Below are positions 40,873-49,354 of a DNA stretch of 64,000 bases, piece after piece. The position numbers were made by a program, and so were the translations under genes. The notes below the pieces were generated by a model. It ran no database searches and was not told where the DNA came from. It was given only the letters and a program-made list of their open reading frames with translations. The number at the start of each line of letters is the position of its first letter. Within the stretch, counting starts at the first letter, position 1. The stretch is taken from positions 3,358 through 67,357 of the forward strand of contig JBEKVM010000007.1 of assembly GCA_049513975.1 (NCBI GenBank), in the 5' to 3' direction. This DNA is from JBEKOF01 sp049513975. GTDB taxonomy: Bacteria > Verrucomicrobiota > Verrucomicrobiia > Limisphaerales > Palsa-1400.

Positions 40873-41700
40873 ATGTTAACCTCTCTCTCAACCGCTGTCA
40901 CAGGACTGAACAGTTTCCAGCAGGACATGGACGTCATCGGCAACAACATCGCCAACATCAACACCGACGGGTTCAAAGCCGGCATCGTCAATCTCGCCGA
41001 CAACTTCAGCGACACCCTGCAATCGGCCACCGGTCCCATCCAGGTTGGCACGGGCGTTTACAACCAGGCCATCACCAGTAATTGGACCCAGGGGGCTGTC
41101 AACGCCACCGGCATCAACACCGACCTCGCCATCTCCGGCAACGGTTTCTTCGTCGTCCAGGACCCCGTCTCCGGCTCTCAATACGTCACCCAGGACGGGA
41201 GTTTTTCTGTCAATGCCGGCGGTTTTCTCGTTACCGCCGGCGGCCAGCAGGTGCAAGGCTACAACACCGCCGCGGGCGGCGCCATCGGCCCCATCAAAAT
41301 TGATGCCACCGGCGCCCCCGCCACCGCCGCCCCGGGAGCCACCGTCGCCTCCTTCGCCATCAATTCCCAGGGCCAGATCAACGTCACCCTTTCCGACGGC
41401 ACCACCTTCACCCGCGGCCAGGTCCTCCTGCAAAACTTTCAAGACCCGCAGGCCCTCATCAGCCAGAGCGGCAATCTCTATTCCAACATGGCCAACGCCG
41501 GTCCCATCACCGCAACCCCCGCCGTCCCGGGCACCAACGGCCTGGGTCAGATCCAGTCCGGCTATCTGGAAATCTCCAACGTGGATCTCTCCACCGAAAT
41601 GGCCAATCTCATCACCGCCCAGCGCGGGTTTGAGGCCAACTCCAAAATTGTCACCACCAGCGATGAACTGCTCCAGACGCTGGTCAACATGAAACATTAA
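40873..41700 (+). CDS. flgE: Flagellar hook protein FlgE (short; FlgE/F/G family)
   Basis: The protein is 275 residues. The N-terminal rod/hook motif is VIGNNIANINTDGFKAGIVN. The middle carries LAISGNGFFVVQDPVSGSQY and TQDGSFSVNAGGFLVTAGGQ. The C-terminal motif is GYLEISNVDLSTEMANLITA with QRGFEANSKIVTTSDELLQT. Context after flgD argues for the hook FlgE, but the length is that of the distal-rod proteins FlgF/FlgG, and typical hooks exceed 350 residues. No other flgE/F/G gene is in the window. It is 14 bp after flgD. Confidence 0.82.
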   Translation: MLTSLSTAVTGLNSFQQDMDVIGNNIANINTDGFKAGIVNLADNFSDTLQSATGPIQVGTGVYNQAITSNWTQGAVNATGINTDLAISGNGFFVVQDPVSGSQYVTQDGSFSVNAGGFLVTAGGQQVQGYNTAAGGAIGPIKIDATGAPATAAPGATVASFAINSQGQINVTLSDGTTFTRGQVLLQNFQDPQALISQSGNLYSNMANAGPITATPAVPGTNGLGQIQSGYLEISNVDLSTEMANLITAQRGFEANSKIVTTSDELLQTLVNMKH

Positions 41701-41720
41701 TCCTTTACAGGAATGCTGCT

Positions 41721-42314
41721 ATGGCCGATCGCACCAATACCCCAGTCGCCCGCGAGGTCGAACCAGAGGTCCAAACCGACGAAGCCGCCGCCGCCGCCGC
41801 CCCAAAAACGGCCTCCGCCGGCGGCTTTCAAACCTGGCTCCCCTTGCTGGCGACGGTGCTGACCATGCCCGCACTGGCTTACGCCACCACCCAGTTCATT
41901 CTTCTCCCAAAAATCAAGCAGGCCATGGTTCAAGGCGCCCTCCCCGGCGCCGACGATCCCGCCGCCCTCTCCTCCAAAGATAAGGACACCGCCGCCGCCG
42001 CCGCCGGCAAGGATAAAATCCTCGTCCCGCTCCCCAAAATCCTCGTCAACGTGGCCGGTTCCATGATGACGCGCTACCTGACCATGAGCGTGACCCTGGT
42101 CGGAAACACCCCGGATTTCAAGGATTGCATCGCCAAGCACCAGGCCCAACTCCAGGATCTGTCCAACGGCGCCTTGATGACCAAAACCATCGCCGACTTG
42201 GAAAAGCCCGGCTCGCGCAACCTCATCCGCTCCGAATTGTTGACTGTTTTTAACAACGCCCTCGGCGGGCCGGTCATCCAGGAGATTTACATCACCGAGC
42301 AGGCCATCCAGTAA
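41721..42314 (+). CDS. fliL: Flagellar basal body-associated protein FliL
   Basis: The protein is 197 residues. A charged/Ala-rich cytoplasmic N-terminus and membrane helix WLPLLATVLTMPALAYATTQ (about 38-57) precede a periplasmic SPFH-like FliL domain: KILVPLPKILVNVAGSMMTR, YLTMSVTLVGN and SELLTVFNNALGGPVIQEIY. FliL surrounds the stator and supports torque. It lies between the hook gene and fliM as in many operons. Confidence 0.88.
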   Translation: MADRTNTPVAREVEPEVQTDEAAAAAAPKTASAGGFQTWLPLLATVLTMPALAYATTQFILLPKIKQAMVQGALPGADDPAALSSKDKDTAAAAAGKDKILVPLPKILVNVAGSMMTRYLTMSVTLVGNTPDFKDCIAKHQAQLQDLSNGALMTKTIADLEKPGSRNLIRSELLTVFNNALGGPVIQEIYITEQAIQ

Positions 42315-42333
42315 AACAGGACCCCTCCGCCAT

Positions 42334-43284
42334 ATGTCCCATCAGTCCCTTATGTCCCATCCGGCCGAGGTGGCCGCTCCGGCCGATTCCCCGCCCAAAA
42401 CCCCCTTCAAGCAGGCCTCCCAGACCCGCGACGCCCGCGCTCCCCTGCTTTCACCCCGCCAGATGCGCAAAGCGCATTTGCACCACCAGGCCTTCGCCCG
42501 CGCCCTGGCCGGCCGCCTCTCCCTTTTCCTCCGCGCCGAGTTTTCCCTCGCCCTGGCCGGCCTCCAGTTGCTGCCCTTTCAACGCCTGACCGAAAGCTGG
42601 CCCGATCCGGCCCACTTGACCCTCTTCAAAACCGAGCCCTTGCGCGGCGTTTCCATTTTGCAAATCCCGACCCTCCTGGGCCTGTCCATCGTGGACCGCT
42701 TGATGGGCGGCTCCGGCCTCCCCGGCCCGGCCCGCCAGGAATTGGGCGCGATTGAAAACGCCCTCTTGGAACAGGTCGCCCAGATCATCGCCGCCGAATG
42801 GTGCGCCCAGGCCGCCCCGCTCCAGGATTTGAAACCCGTCCTCCTCGGCCACGAAACCAGCCCCCGCTTTCTTCAGACCGCCTCTCCCCAGGCCCCCATG
42901 CTCGTCGTGGCCCTGGAGGCATCCCTGGGCGATTGCCGCGAACAAATCCAGATCGGTTTCCCCTTCGCCGCCCTGGAACCTTGGCTCCGCCAGCTCGCCG
43001 CCGAGACCCAAGCCGCCCCTCTCCCGGAGCCGGCGCCCTCCAAATCCTGCGCCTGGAACCCCTGTTTCGACGACGTGCCCCTCGCCGTGACCGGAGCCTG
43101 GAATGGTTTGGAAATCGCCGCCCGCGAGGTCCTCCAGCTCAAGGTCGGCGACGTCCTCCCCTTGCATCCCGCCGCCGCCCGCCAGATCGAAGTGCGCCTG
43201 GGCGGACAGGCCAAATTTCACGGCCGCCCCGGCCTCGTCGCCGGACATTGGGCGGTCGAGCTGACCGAAGTTGTCAAACATTAA
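42334..43284 (+). CDS. fliM: Flagellar motor switch protein FliM (lacks CheY-binding N-terminal motif)
   Basis: The protein is 316 residues. The middle domain is recognisable: RKAHLHHQAFARALAGRLSL, LFKTEPLRGVSILQIPTLLG and LSIVDRLMGGSG, then IENALLEQVAQIIAAEWCAQ. The C-terminal SpoA-like domain is LQLKVGDVLPLHPAAARQIE, VRLGGQAKFHGRPGLVAGHW. The typical N-terminal LSQ.EIDALL motif that binds phosphorylated CheY is absent. The first residues (MSHQSLMSHPAE) are encoded by a GTCCCAT-type short repeat (42335-42361); Met7 at 42352 may be the true start. Confidence 0.85.
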   Translation: MSHQSLMSHPAEVAAPADSPPKTPFKQASQTRDARAPLLSPRQMRKAHLHHQAFARALAGRLSLFLRAEFSLALAGLQLLPFQRLTESWPDPAHLTLFKTEPLRGVSILQIPTLLGLSIVDRLMGGSGLPGPARQELGAIENALLEQVAQIIAAEWCAQAAPLQDLKPVLLGHETSPRFLQTASPQAPMLVVALEASLGDCREQIQIGFPFAALEPWLRQLAAETQAAPLPEPAPSKSCAWNPCFDDVPLAVTGAWNGLEIAAREVLQLKVGDVLPLHPAAARQIEVRLGGQAKFHGRPGLVAGHWAVELTEVVKH

Positions 43285-43295
43285 ATTAAGTTCTT

Positions 43296-43559
43296 ATGGA
43301 CGAAAAATCAAGCCCCCCCCCGAATCTGGAACTCCTCCTCGACGTGCGCGTGCAACTCAGCATCGAACTGGGCTCCTGCCAGATGCCCATGCGCGACGTC
43401 CTCCAGCTCAACCCGGGCGCCGTCGTCAAGCTCGACCAGCCCGCCCAGGCCCCGGTGGACCTTTACGCCAACCACAAACGCATCGCCCGCGGCGAGGTCG
43501 TCGTGGCCGATGATTGCTACGGCATCAAAATCACCGAATTGGTCGGCCCCGCCTCGTGA
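43296..43559 (+). CDS. fliN: Flagellar motor switch protein FliN
   Basis: The protein is 87 residues, essentially only the SpoA domain: LLDVRVQLSIELGSCQMPMR, DVLQLNPGAVVKLDQPAQAP, VDLYANHKRIARGEVVVADD and CYGIKITELV. This is the FliN C-ring component. The stop overlaps the GTG of fliO (GTGA, 43556-43559). Confidence 0.95.
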   Translation: MDEKSSPPPNLELLLDVRVQLSIELGSCQMPMRDVLQLNPGAVVKLDQPAQAPVDLYANHKRIARGEVVVADDCYGIKITELVGPAS

Positions 43560-43924
43560 ACAACCCCGTTCCCATCTCCTCCGCCCCGGACATGCTCGGC
43601 CCCGTCCTGCGCATGGCCGGCGCCCTGGTCCTGGTCATCGGCCTGTTCCTCACGGGCGTTTGGCTCTTCAAAAACTGGCAGCGCCTCGCCCTCCGCCGCG
43701 GCGCGCCCCCCAAATTAAGCGTGCTGGAAGTCAAATCCCTCGGCCAGCGCCAGGCCATTTACGTCGTCGGTTATGAGCAACAGCGCCTGCTCCTCGCCTC
43801 CTCCCCCGCCGGCGTCACTCTCCTGAGCCATTTGCCGGAGGCCGGCGACGAACAATCCGCCCCCGTCACCCGCCTCAGTTTCGCCGAGGCCTTTCAACAA
43901 GTGCTCGCCCGAAAGCCATCATGA
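43556..43924 (+). CDS. fliO: Flagellar biosynthesis protein FliO
   Basis: The protein is 122 residues from GTG 43556. A single membrane helix (MAGALVLVIGLFLTGVWLF, about 20-38) and a basic cytoplasmic domain LSVLEVKSLGQRQAIYVVGY followed by EQQRLLLASSPAGVTLLSHL fit FliO, the FliP-assembly chaperone. Position between fliN and fliP supports it. A 140-bp gap with a hairpin repeat separates it from fliP. Confidence 0.85.
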   Translation: MNNPVPISSAPDMLGPVLRMAGALVLVIGLFLTGVWLFKNWQRLALRRGAPPKLSVLEVKSLGQRQAIYVVGYEQQRLLLASSPAGVTLLSHLPEAGDEQSAPVTRLSFAEAFQQVLARKPS

Positions 43925-43963
43925 CCCTTCACCCATCCGTTTTGCATACCCCGGGAAAGGTAG

Positions 43964-44015
43964 GGCGGGCAGTCCCCCCTGTGCGCCGTAGCCTCGGCGA
44001 AGGCGCATGCCCGCC
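43964..44015. repeat. Dispersed hairpin repeat between fliO and fliP
   Basis: Outer arms GGCGGGCA (43964-43971) and TGCCCGCC (44008-44015), inner arms TGCGCC (43982-43987) and GGCGCA (44002-44007), with a pyrimidine bulge. It is nearly identical to 39267-39318 and shares its core with 22653-22703. Confidence 0.75.
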
Positions 44016-44064
44016 GTGTCTCGCACGGGCTGCGCGTCCTGCCATCCAGTACTAAGGCTTTGCC

Positions 44065-44856
44065 ATGACCCACACCCTTTCCCATCCCTCCCCCGCATCG
44101 CCCAAGTCCTGGCGCTGGTGGCTGCCCCTGCTCATTCTGCTGCTCTGTGGCGTCACTCAGGCCCGGGCCGACGCCGGCGGCGGCACCATCAATTTGAACA
44201 TCGGCGGCAGCGGCTTGAGCCAGCCCGTGGATGTGGACAGCGCCATCAAGGTCCTCGCCGTCATGACCTTGCTCACCCTGGCCCCCTCCATCATTTTGTT
44301 GATGACCTGTTTCACCCGCATTGTCATCGTCCTTTCCTTCGTCCGCTCCGCCCTTTCCCTGCAAGGCGCCCCTTCCAACCAGATCATCATCGGCTTGTCC
44401 CTCTTTCTCACCTTCTTCATCATGGCCCCGGTTTGGCAGAGAATTGACCAGGAGGCCCTGGAGCCGTACCGCGCCAAACAAATCACCAGCGCCGAGGCCC
44501 TGGACCGCGCCGCCGGGCCTATCCGCACCTTCATGCTCCATCAAACCCGGCCCAAGGACGTGGAATTGTTCGCCGGCCTGGCCAAGCTGGGGCCGATGCC
44601 CGCCGACCAGTTGCCCCTCAAAGTCGTCGTCCCGGGCTTCATCATCAGCGAGCTGCGCACCGCCTTCCAGATGGGCTTCCTCCTCTTCCTCCCCTTTATT
44701 CTTATTGACCTCGTCGTGGCCACCGTCCTCATGAGCATGGGCATGATGATGATGCCCCCCATGACCATTTCCCTCCCCTTGAAAATCCTTTTGTTTGTCC
44801 TGGTGGATGGCTGGCATCTGGTCGTCAGCTCCATCGTGCAAAGCTTTGCCACCTGA
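44065..44856 (+). CDS. fliP: Flagellar export gate protein FliP
   Basis: The protein is 263 residues. It has a cleavable signal sequence (WWLPLLILLLCGVTQARAD), then four membrane helices. Signatures are ILLMTCFTRIVIVLSFVRSA, LGAPSNQII-type LQGAPSNQIIIGLSLFLTFF, and the C-terminal MGMMMMPPMTISLPLKILLF. It forms the core of the export gate with FliQ and FliR. It is followed by fliQ after 2 bp. Confidence 0.95.
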   Translation: MTHTLSHPSPASPKSWRWWLPLLILLLCGVTQARADAGGGTINLNIGGSGLSQPVDVDSAIKVLAVMTLLTLAPSIILLMTCFTRIVIVLSFVRSALSLQGAPSNQIIIGLSLFLTFFIMAPVWQRIDQEALEPYRAKQITSAEALDRAAGPIRTFMLHQTRPKDVELFAGLAKLGPMPADQLPLKVVVPGFIISELRTAFQMGFLLFLPFILIDLVVATVLMSMGMMMMPPMTISLPLKILLFVLVDGWHLVVSSIVQSFAT

Positions 44857-44858
44857 TT

Positions 44859-45128
44859 ATGAATCCCCAATTCGCCACCGAACTGCTCAAGGCCCTCATG
44901 CTCGAAGCCGTGGCCGTCGCCACCCCCATTCTCCTCACCGCCATGGTCATCGGCCTGGCCGTCAGCTTGTTCCAATCCGTCACCTCCATTCAGGAGCAGA
45001 CCCTGGCCTTTGTCCCCAAGGCCCTCGGCATCATCGCCCTCTTGATCGTCCTCATGCCCTGGTTGCTGCGGACCCTGGTGGAATTCACCACCGCCATGAT
45101 CGAAAAAATGCCGCAAATGGTGCGGTAG
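44859..45128 (+). CDS. fliQ: Flagellar export gate protein FliQ
   Basis: The protein is 89 residues with two membrane helices and the family motif ILLTAMVIGLAVSLFQSVTS followed by IQEQTLAFVPK. The length is exact for FliQ. It lies between fliP (2 bp) and fliR (6 bp). Confidence 0.95.
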   Translation: MNPQFATELLKALMLEAVAVATPILLTAMVIGLAVSLFQSVTSIQEQTLAFVPKALGIIALLIVLMPWLLRTLVEFTTAMIEKMPQMVR

Positions 45129-45134
45129 CTCCGC

Positions 45135-45896
45135 ATGATCCCGGAACTCACCAACTGGCTGCTCGTTTTCTTGCGGGTCAGCGCCATGCTCGCCGTCTTC
45201 CCCGTCTTCTCCGCCCGCAATTTCCCCGTCCAGTTGCGTCTCGCCCTCGGCGCCCTTTTGGCCCTCTTGGTCAGCGCCACCCTCCCCGCTCCCGCTCTCG
45301 CCCGCGATTTGTGGGGTTTGACCGGTCAGATGGCCATGGAAGTCGGCATCGGTCTGTTGCTCGGTTTTGCCAGCCGCATGATCTTTTTCGCCCTGGAAAT
45401 CGCCGGCGCCATCGTCGGCATCGAAATCGGCCTGGCCATGCCCGTCGGCCTCAATCCCTTGAGCGACACCTCCATGACCCCGCCCGCGACTATCCTGTAT
45501 TATCTGGCGGTCATGCTGTGGCTCACCCTCGACTTGCACCACTGGATGCTCGCCGGGTTCCAGCGCACTTACAGCTTTCTGCCCGTCGGCGGCGCCCATT
45601 TCTCCCAGGCTTTTCTGGCCGACATCGTGGGGCGGACCAGCGGCATTTTTGTCATTGCACTGCAACTGGCCGCACCCCTCATGGCCGTGTCCTTCATCAT
45701 TTCCCTGGTTTTTTCCGTCCTCGGCCGCGCCGTGCCGCAGATGAATGTTTTCAGCGAGAGCTTTGCCGTCCGCCCGCTGGTGGGTTTGAGCGTTTTTGGG
45801 CTGACCCTCGAACTGATGGCCAGCCATATCGTCAACTATTTGCACCGTCTGCCCGAAGACGTGCTCCGCGTCGCCCAACTCTTGGGCGCCCATTAG
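45135..45896 (+). CDS. fliR: Flagellar export gate protein FliR
   Basis: The protein is 253 residues with about six membrane helices: LLVFLRVSAMLAVFPVFSAR, MAMEVGIGLLLGFASRMIFF, IVGIEIGLAMPVGLNPLSDT and the C-terminal LSVFGLTLELMASHIVNYLH. It closes the FliPQR gate. It is separated from flhB by a 135-bp spacer with a cruciform-like repeat. Confidence 0.95.
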   Translation: MIPELTNWLLVFLRVSAMLAVFPVFSARNFPVQLRLALGALLALLVSATLPAPALARDLWGLTGQMAMEVGIGLLLGFASRMIFFALEIAGAIVGIEIGLAMPVGLNPLSDTSMTPPATILYYLAVMLWLTLDLHHWMLAGFQRTYSFLPVGGAHFSQAFLADIVGRTSGIFVIALQLAAPLMAVSFIISLVFSVLGRAVPQMNVFSESFAVRPLVGLSVFGLTLELMASHIVNYLHRLPEDVLRVAQLLGAH

Positions 45897-45939
45897 CATT
45901 GCGACAATGAAACAACCCCACCCAGATGACGATCCGTTG

Positions 45940-45988
45940 GGAGCGCGGGCGTCCCGCCCGCCGCACCCGGCGTCTCGCCGGGCGCTCC
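45940..45988. repeat. Three-way-junction REP-like element between fliR and flhB
   Basis: Outer arms GGAGCGC (45940-45946) and GCGCTCC (45982-45988) enclose two hairpins: GGGCG-TCC-CGCCC (45947-45959) and CCCGGCG-TCT-CGCCGGG (45966-45982). It lies in one of only two gaps above 100 bp in the export half of the operon. Confidence 0.65.
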
Positions 45989-46031
45989 TTTCAGAATTCC
46001 TGTGCCGCACGGTTAGCCCGCCCCACTCCCT

Positions 46032-47120
46032 ATGAACGAACAGATCGGCGACAAGACCGAGCAACCGACCCCAAGGCACCTGGAGGAGGCCCTCAAAAAA
46101 GGCCGCGTCGCCCGCAGCCGGGAGGTGCAGACTGTCTTTGTCCTCATGGCCGGGCTACTCGCCTTGAAGTTCACCGGCGCGGAAACCTGGCGGCTCATGG
46201 CCAAATCCCTGATTTCCACCCTCAGCCATCTGCACGACACCCCCTTGAGCCTTAACGCCATGCAGGGCTACGCCGTCACCGGCGCCCTCTTGTTGGCTCA
46301 ATGTGTCTGGCCCGTCATGGCCGCCACCATGGTCGGCGGCTTGCTCGCCGGCGGCATCCAGACCCGCTTCCGCGCCACCTCCGATGTGCTGGGCATTGAT
46401 TGGGAGAGAGTCAGTCCCGTCCAGGGTTTCAAGCGCCTTTTCTCCCGTAGCGCCGCCGTCTCCACCGGCATCGGCATTGTCAAACTTACCGTGGTCATCG
46501 CCCTTTGCTTTAACGTCACCAAACAGGTCCTGCAGGACCCTATTTTTCACTCCGCCGTGGATCTGGCAAGGATTGCCGGGTTCATGGCAGATTCTGCCTT
46601 TCGCATCATCCTGCAAGCCGCTGTCGCCCTGGTGGTTCTGGCCGCGGTGGACTATGGCTACCAGTTCTGGCAAACCAGCCAGGACCTCAAAATGACCCGG
46701 CAGGAGCTTAAGGATGAAACCAAACACACCGAAGGCAACCCCCTCATCAAGGCCCAACAACGCCGCCGCCGCCAAGCCCTGTCCAAACGCAGAATGCTTG
46801 CGGAAGTGCCTAAGGCTGACGTGATTGTGACGAATCCAACCCATCTCGCCGTCGCCCTCCGTTACGATAAAAAAACCATGAAAGCACCCGTCATTGTCGC
46901 CAAGGGCTCCCGTCTTAACGCCCTTCGCATCCGCGAAATCGCCCGCCAACACCAGGTGCCCATCATCGAAAACAAGCCCTTGGCTCGCCTCATGTTCAAA
47001 TATGGCCGCGTGGGTGGCGAGATTCCTGCTCAGTTCTATGCCGTGGTGGCCGAGGTGTTGGCATGGGTCTATCGCGTCAACGCCTATCGCTACTATCGCG
47101 AACAATGTCAAAACTTATAG
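46032..47120 (+). CDS. flhB: Flagellar export switch protein FlhB
   Basis: The protein is 362 residues. The N-terminus KTEQPTPRHLEEALKKGRVA is diagnostic. Four membrane helices lead to a cytoplasmic domain with QDLKMTRQELKDETKHTEGN. The autocleavage motif NPTH is at 268-271 (VIVTNPTHLAVALRY). FlhB switches export from hook to filament substrates together with FliK. It is 17 bp before flhA. Confidence 0.96.
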   Translation: MNEQIGDKTEQPTPRHLEEALKKGRVARSREVQTVFVLMAGLLALKFTGAETWRLMAKSLISTLSHLHDTPLSLNAMQGYAVTGALLLAQCVWPVMAATMVGGLLAGGIQTRFRATSDVLGIDWERVSPVQGFKRLFSRSAAVSTGIGIVKLTVVIALCFNVTKQVLQDPIFHSAVDLARIAGFMADSAFRIILQAAVALVVLAAVDYGYQFWQTSQDLKMTRQELKDETKHTEGNPLIKAQQRRRRQALSKRRMLAEVPKADVIVTNPTHLAVALRYDKKTMKAPVIVAKGSRLNALRIREIARQHQVPIIENKPLARLMFKYGRVGGEIPAQFYAVVAEVLAWVYRVNAYRYYREQCQNL

Positions 47121-47137
47121 CTCTTTAAGCAAACATA

Positions 47138-49237
47138 ATGCCGCAAGCCAAGCCCAAATCCAATCTGGCCCTCTTGTTCAGGCAGGGCGACGTCCTCCTC
47201 GTCATGGGGTTGTTCGGGACCGTCTTGCTCATGATCCTCCCCATCCGTCCCTTCTTCCTGGACCTGTTTTTGGCCGTCAGCATCGCCCTCTCCCTGCTCA
47301 TCCTCCTTTCCATCCTCTACGTCAAGGAGCCCGCCGACTTCACCGGCTTTCCCACTTTGTTGCTGTTTATTACATTATATCGTCTTTCCCTCAACATCGC
47401 TTCCACCCGCCTCATCCTCCTTAACGGCTATGCCGGCCATATCATCGAAACCTTCGGCAATTTTGTCGTCCGCGGCAATTATGTCGTCGGCCTGGTCATC
47501 TTTCTGATTCTGGCCCTGATCAATTTCATCGTCATCACCAAGGGCGCCGGCCGCATCGCCGAAGTCGCCGCCCGTTTCACCCTGGACGCCATGCCCGGCA
47601 AGCAGATGGCGGTGGACGCCGAACTCAACGCCGGCATGATCAACGAAACCGAGGCCCGCCTGCGCCGGCGCAAGGTCGAGCAGGAAGCCGATTTTTACGG
47701 GGCCATGGACGGGGCCAGCAAGTTTGTCCGCGGCGACGCCATCGCCGCCATTCTCATCACTCTCATCAATGTGCTGGGCGGGTTTGCCATCGGCATCATG
47801 CAAAAGGGCATGACCGTCAACGAGGCCTTGCAGCGCTTTACCCTCCTCTCCATCGGCGACGGCTTGGTCTCGCAGATTCCCGCCCTCATCACCTCCACCG
47901 CCGCCGGCATCCTTGTCACCCGCGCCGCCGCCAAGGAGGAGTTGGGCAAGGAACTGACCCGCCAATTGCTCGCCTTTCCCAAAGTGCTCGTCATTTTGAC
48001 CGTGATGCTCGTGACTTTTTCCATTGTCCCGGGGCTGCCCATGTTGCCCTTCCTGAGCCTCGCCGTCCTCTCGGGCACGCTCGCTTATCAATTGCATGGC
48101 CAGGAACATTTCCTCAAGCCCGGCGAAACCGGCGCCGAATCCTCCGGCGCCTCGCCCGCCAGGACCTCCGCCGCCGCCAGCGCCGGCGACAAACTGGAGA
48201 ATCTCCTCTCCGTGGATGCCCTGCAAATCGAACTGGGCTTCGGCCTGGTCGGCCTGGCCGACACCCGCAAGGGCGGCGACCTGCTCGAACGCGTCACCGG
48301 CGTGCGCAAAACCTTCGCCCAGGAAATGGGCGTCATCATCCCTCCCATCCGCCTGCGCGACAATTTGCAGTTGGAAGCCAACCAATACCGCTTCCTCCTG
48401 AAGGGAAATCCCATCGTGCAAGGCGAGTTGATGCCGGGCCATTGGCTGGCCATGAACGCTTCCAACAGCAAAACCGTTTTGAAAGGCCTGCCCACCGTCG
48501 AGCCGGTCTTCAAACTCCCCGCCACTTGGATCGCCGACGCCGAACGCAAAAACGCCGAGATCAGCGGCTATACCGTGGTGGATGCCGCCTCCGTTCTCGT
48601 CACTCATCTTTCCGAAACTGTCAAGCGCAACTGCCAGGAAATCCTCAGCCGGCAGGACGTGCAAACCCTGCTCGACAACCTCAAGCAAACCCATGCCACC
48701 GTCGTTTCCGAATTGATTCCCGCCCAGTTGAACGTCGGCCAGGTCCAGCGCATTCTGCAAAACCTTCTCGCCGAGGGCGTCTCCATCCGCAATCTCGCCG
48801 GCATCCTGGAAAAAGTCAGCGATTACGCCAGCGTCACCAAAAACCCCGACGAATTGTCCGAGCACGCCCGCCGCGCCCTCGGCTCCCAGATCATCAAGCC
48901 CTTCCAGGGCGACAAAGGCGGTTTGCAGGCCATCACCCTGGACCCTCGTCTGGAGCAGCAAATGGCCCAGTGCCTGCGCCAAACCCCCACCGAAATCAGC
49001 CTCACCCTCGAACCCAAGCTGGCCCGCCACGTCATGGATTCCTTGTCCCAGCGCATCCAGCAATTATTGACAGCCGGCCTGCCCCCGGTCGTCATGTGCG
49101 CCCCGCAGATCCGCCTGGGCTTCCGCCGCTTTTTCGAAACCGCCTTTTCCGAATTGACCGTCCTTTCCTACGCCGAAATCCCTCCCCGCGTTGAAATCCA
49201 AAACGCCGGCATCGTCCCCTTCCCCGAACAGGCCTGA
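47138..49237 (+). CDS. flhA: Flagellar export gate protein FlhA
   Basis: The protein is 699 residues. Eight N-terminal membrane helices include the FHIPEP signature region GAGRIAEVAARFTLDAMPGK, then QMAVDAELNAGMI and GDGLVSQIPALITSTAAGIL. The cytoplasmic nonamer-forming domain runs from about residue 345 (DALQIELGFGLVGLADTRKG) to IRLGFRRFFETAFSELTVLS. It is the last gene of this operon. No flhF, flhG or fliA follows; instead the strand switches at an S1-like gene. Confidence 0.97.
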   Translation: MPQAKPKSNLALLFRQGDVLLVMGLFGTVLLMILPIRPFFLDLFLAVSIALSLLILLSILYVKEPADFTGFPTLLLFITLYRLSLNIASTRLILLNGYAGHIIETFGNFVVRGNYVVGLVIFLILALINFIVITKGAGRIAEVAARFTLDAMPGKQMAVDAELNAGMINETEARLRRRKVEQEADFYGAMDGASKFVRGDAIAAILITLINVLGGFAIGIMQKGMTVNEALQRFTLLSIGDGLVSQIPALITSTAAGILVTRAAAKEELGKELTRQLLAFPKVLVILTVMLVTFSIVPGLPMLPFLSLAVLSGTLAYQLHGQEHFLKPGETGAESSGASPARTSAAASAGDKLENLLSVDALQIELGFGLVGLADTRKGGDLLERVTGVRKTFAQEMGVIIPPIRLRDNLQLEANQYRFLLKGNPIVQGELMPGHWLAMNASNSKTVLKGLPTVEPVFKLPATWIADAERKNAEISGYTVVDAASVLVTHLSETVKRNCQEILSRQDVQTLLDNLKQTHATVVSELIPAQLNVGQVQRILQNLLAEGVSIRNLAGILEKVSDYASVTKNPDELSEHARRALGSQIIKPFQGDKGGLQAITLDPRLEQQMAQCLRQTPTEISLTLEPKLARHVMDSLSQRIQQLLTAGLPPVVMCAPQIRLGFRRFFETAFSELTVLSYAEIPPRVEIQNAGIVPFPEQA

Positions 49238-49354
49238 CCCAGCCCGTAGCCCGCCGGAAGGCAGAATGTTCTCAATCGTCCAGTGCATCCCTCCCCGCCC
49301 AGCGCCGTAGGCGCGACCTCTCTGTAGAACTTGTGATGAGCCCGATCCGCCCTA

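Noticed and set aside
42334..43284. Calling the fliM gene a pseudogene because its N-terminal motif is missing
   Set aside because: The middle and C-terminal domains are intact and the operon position and spacing are normal.
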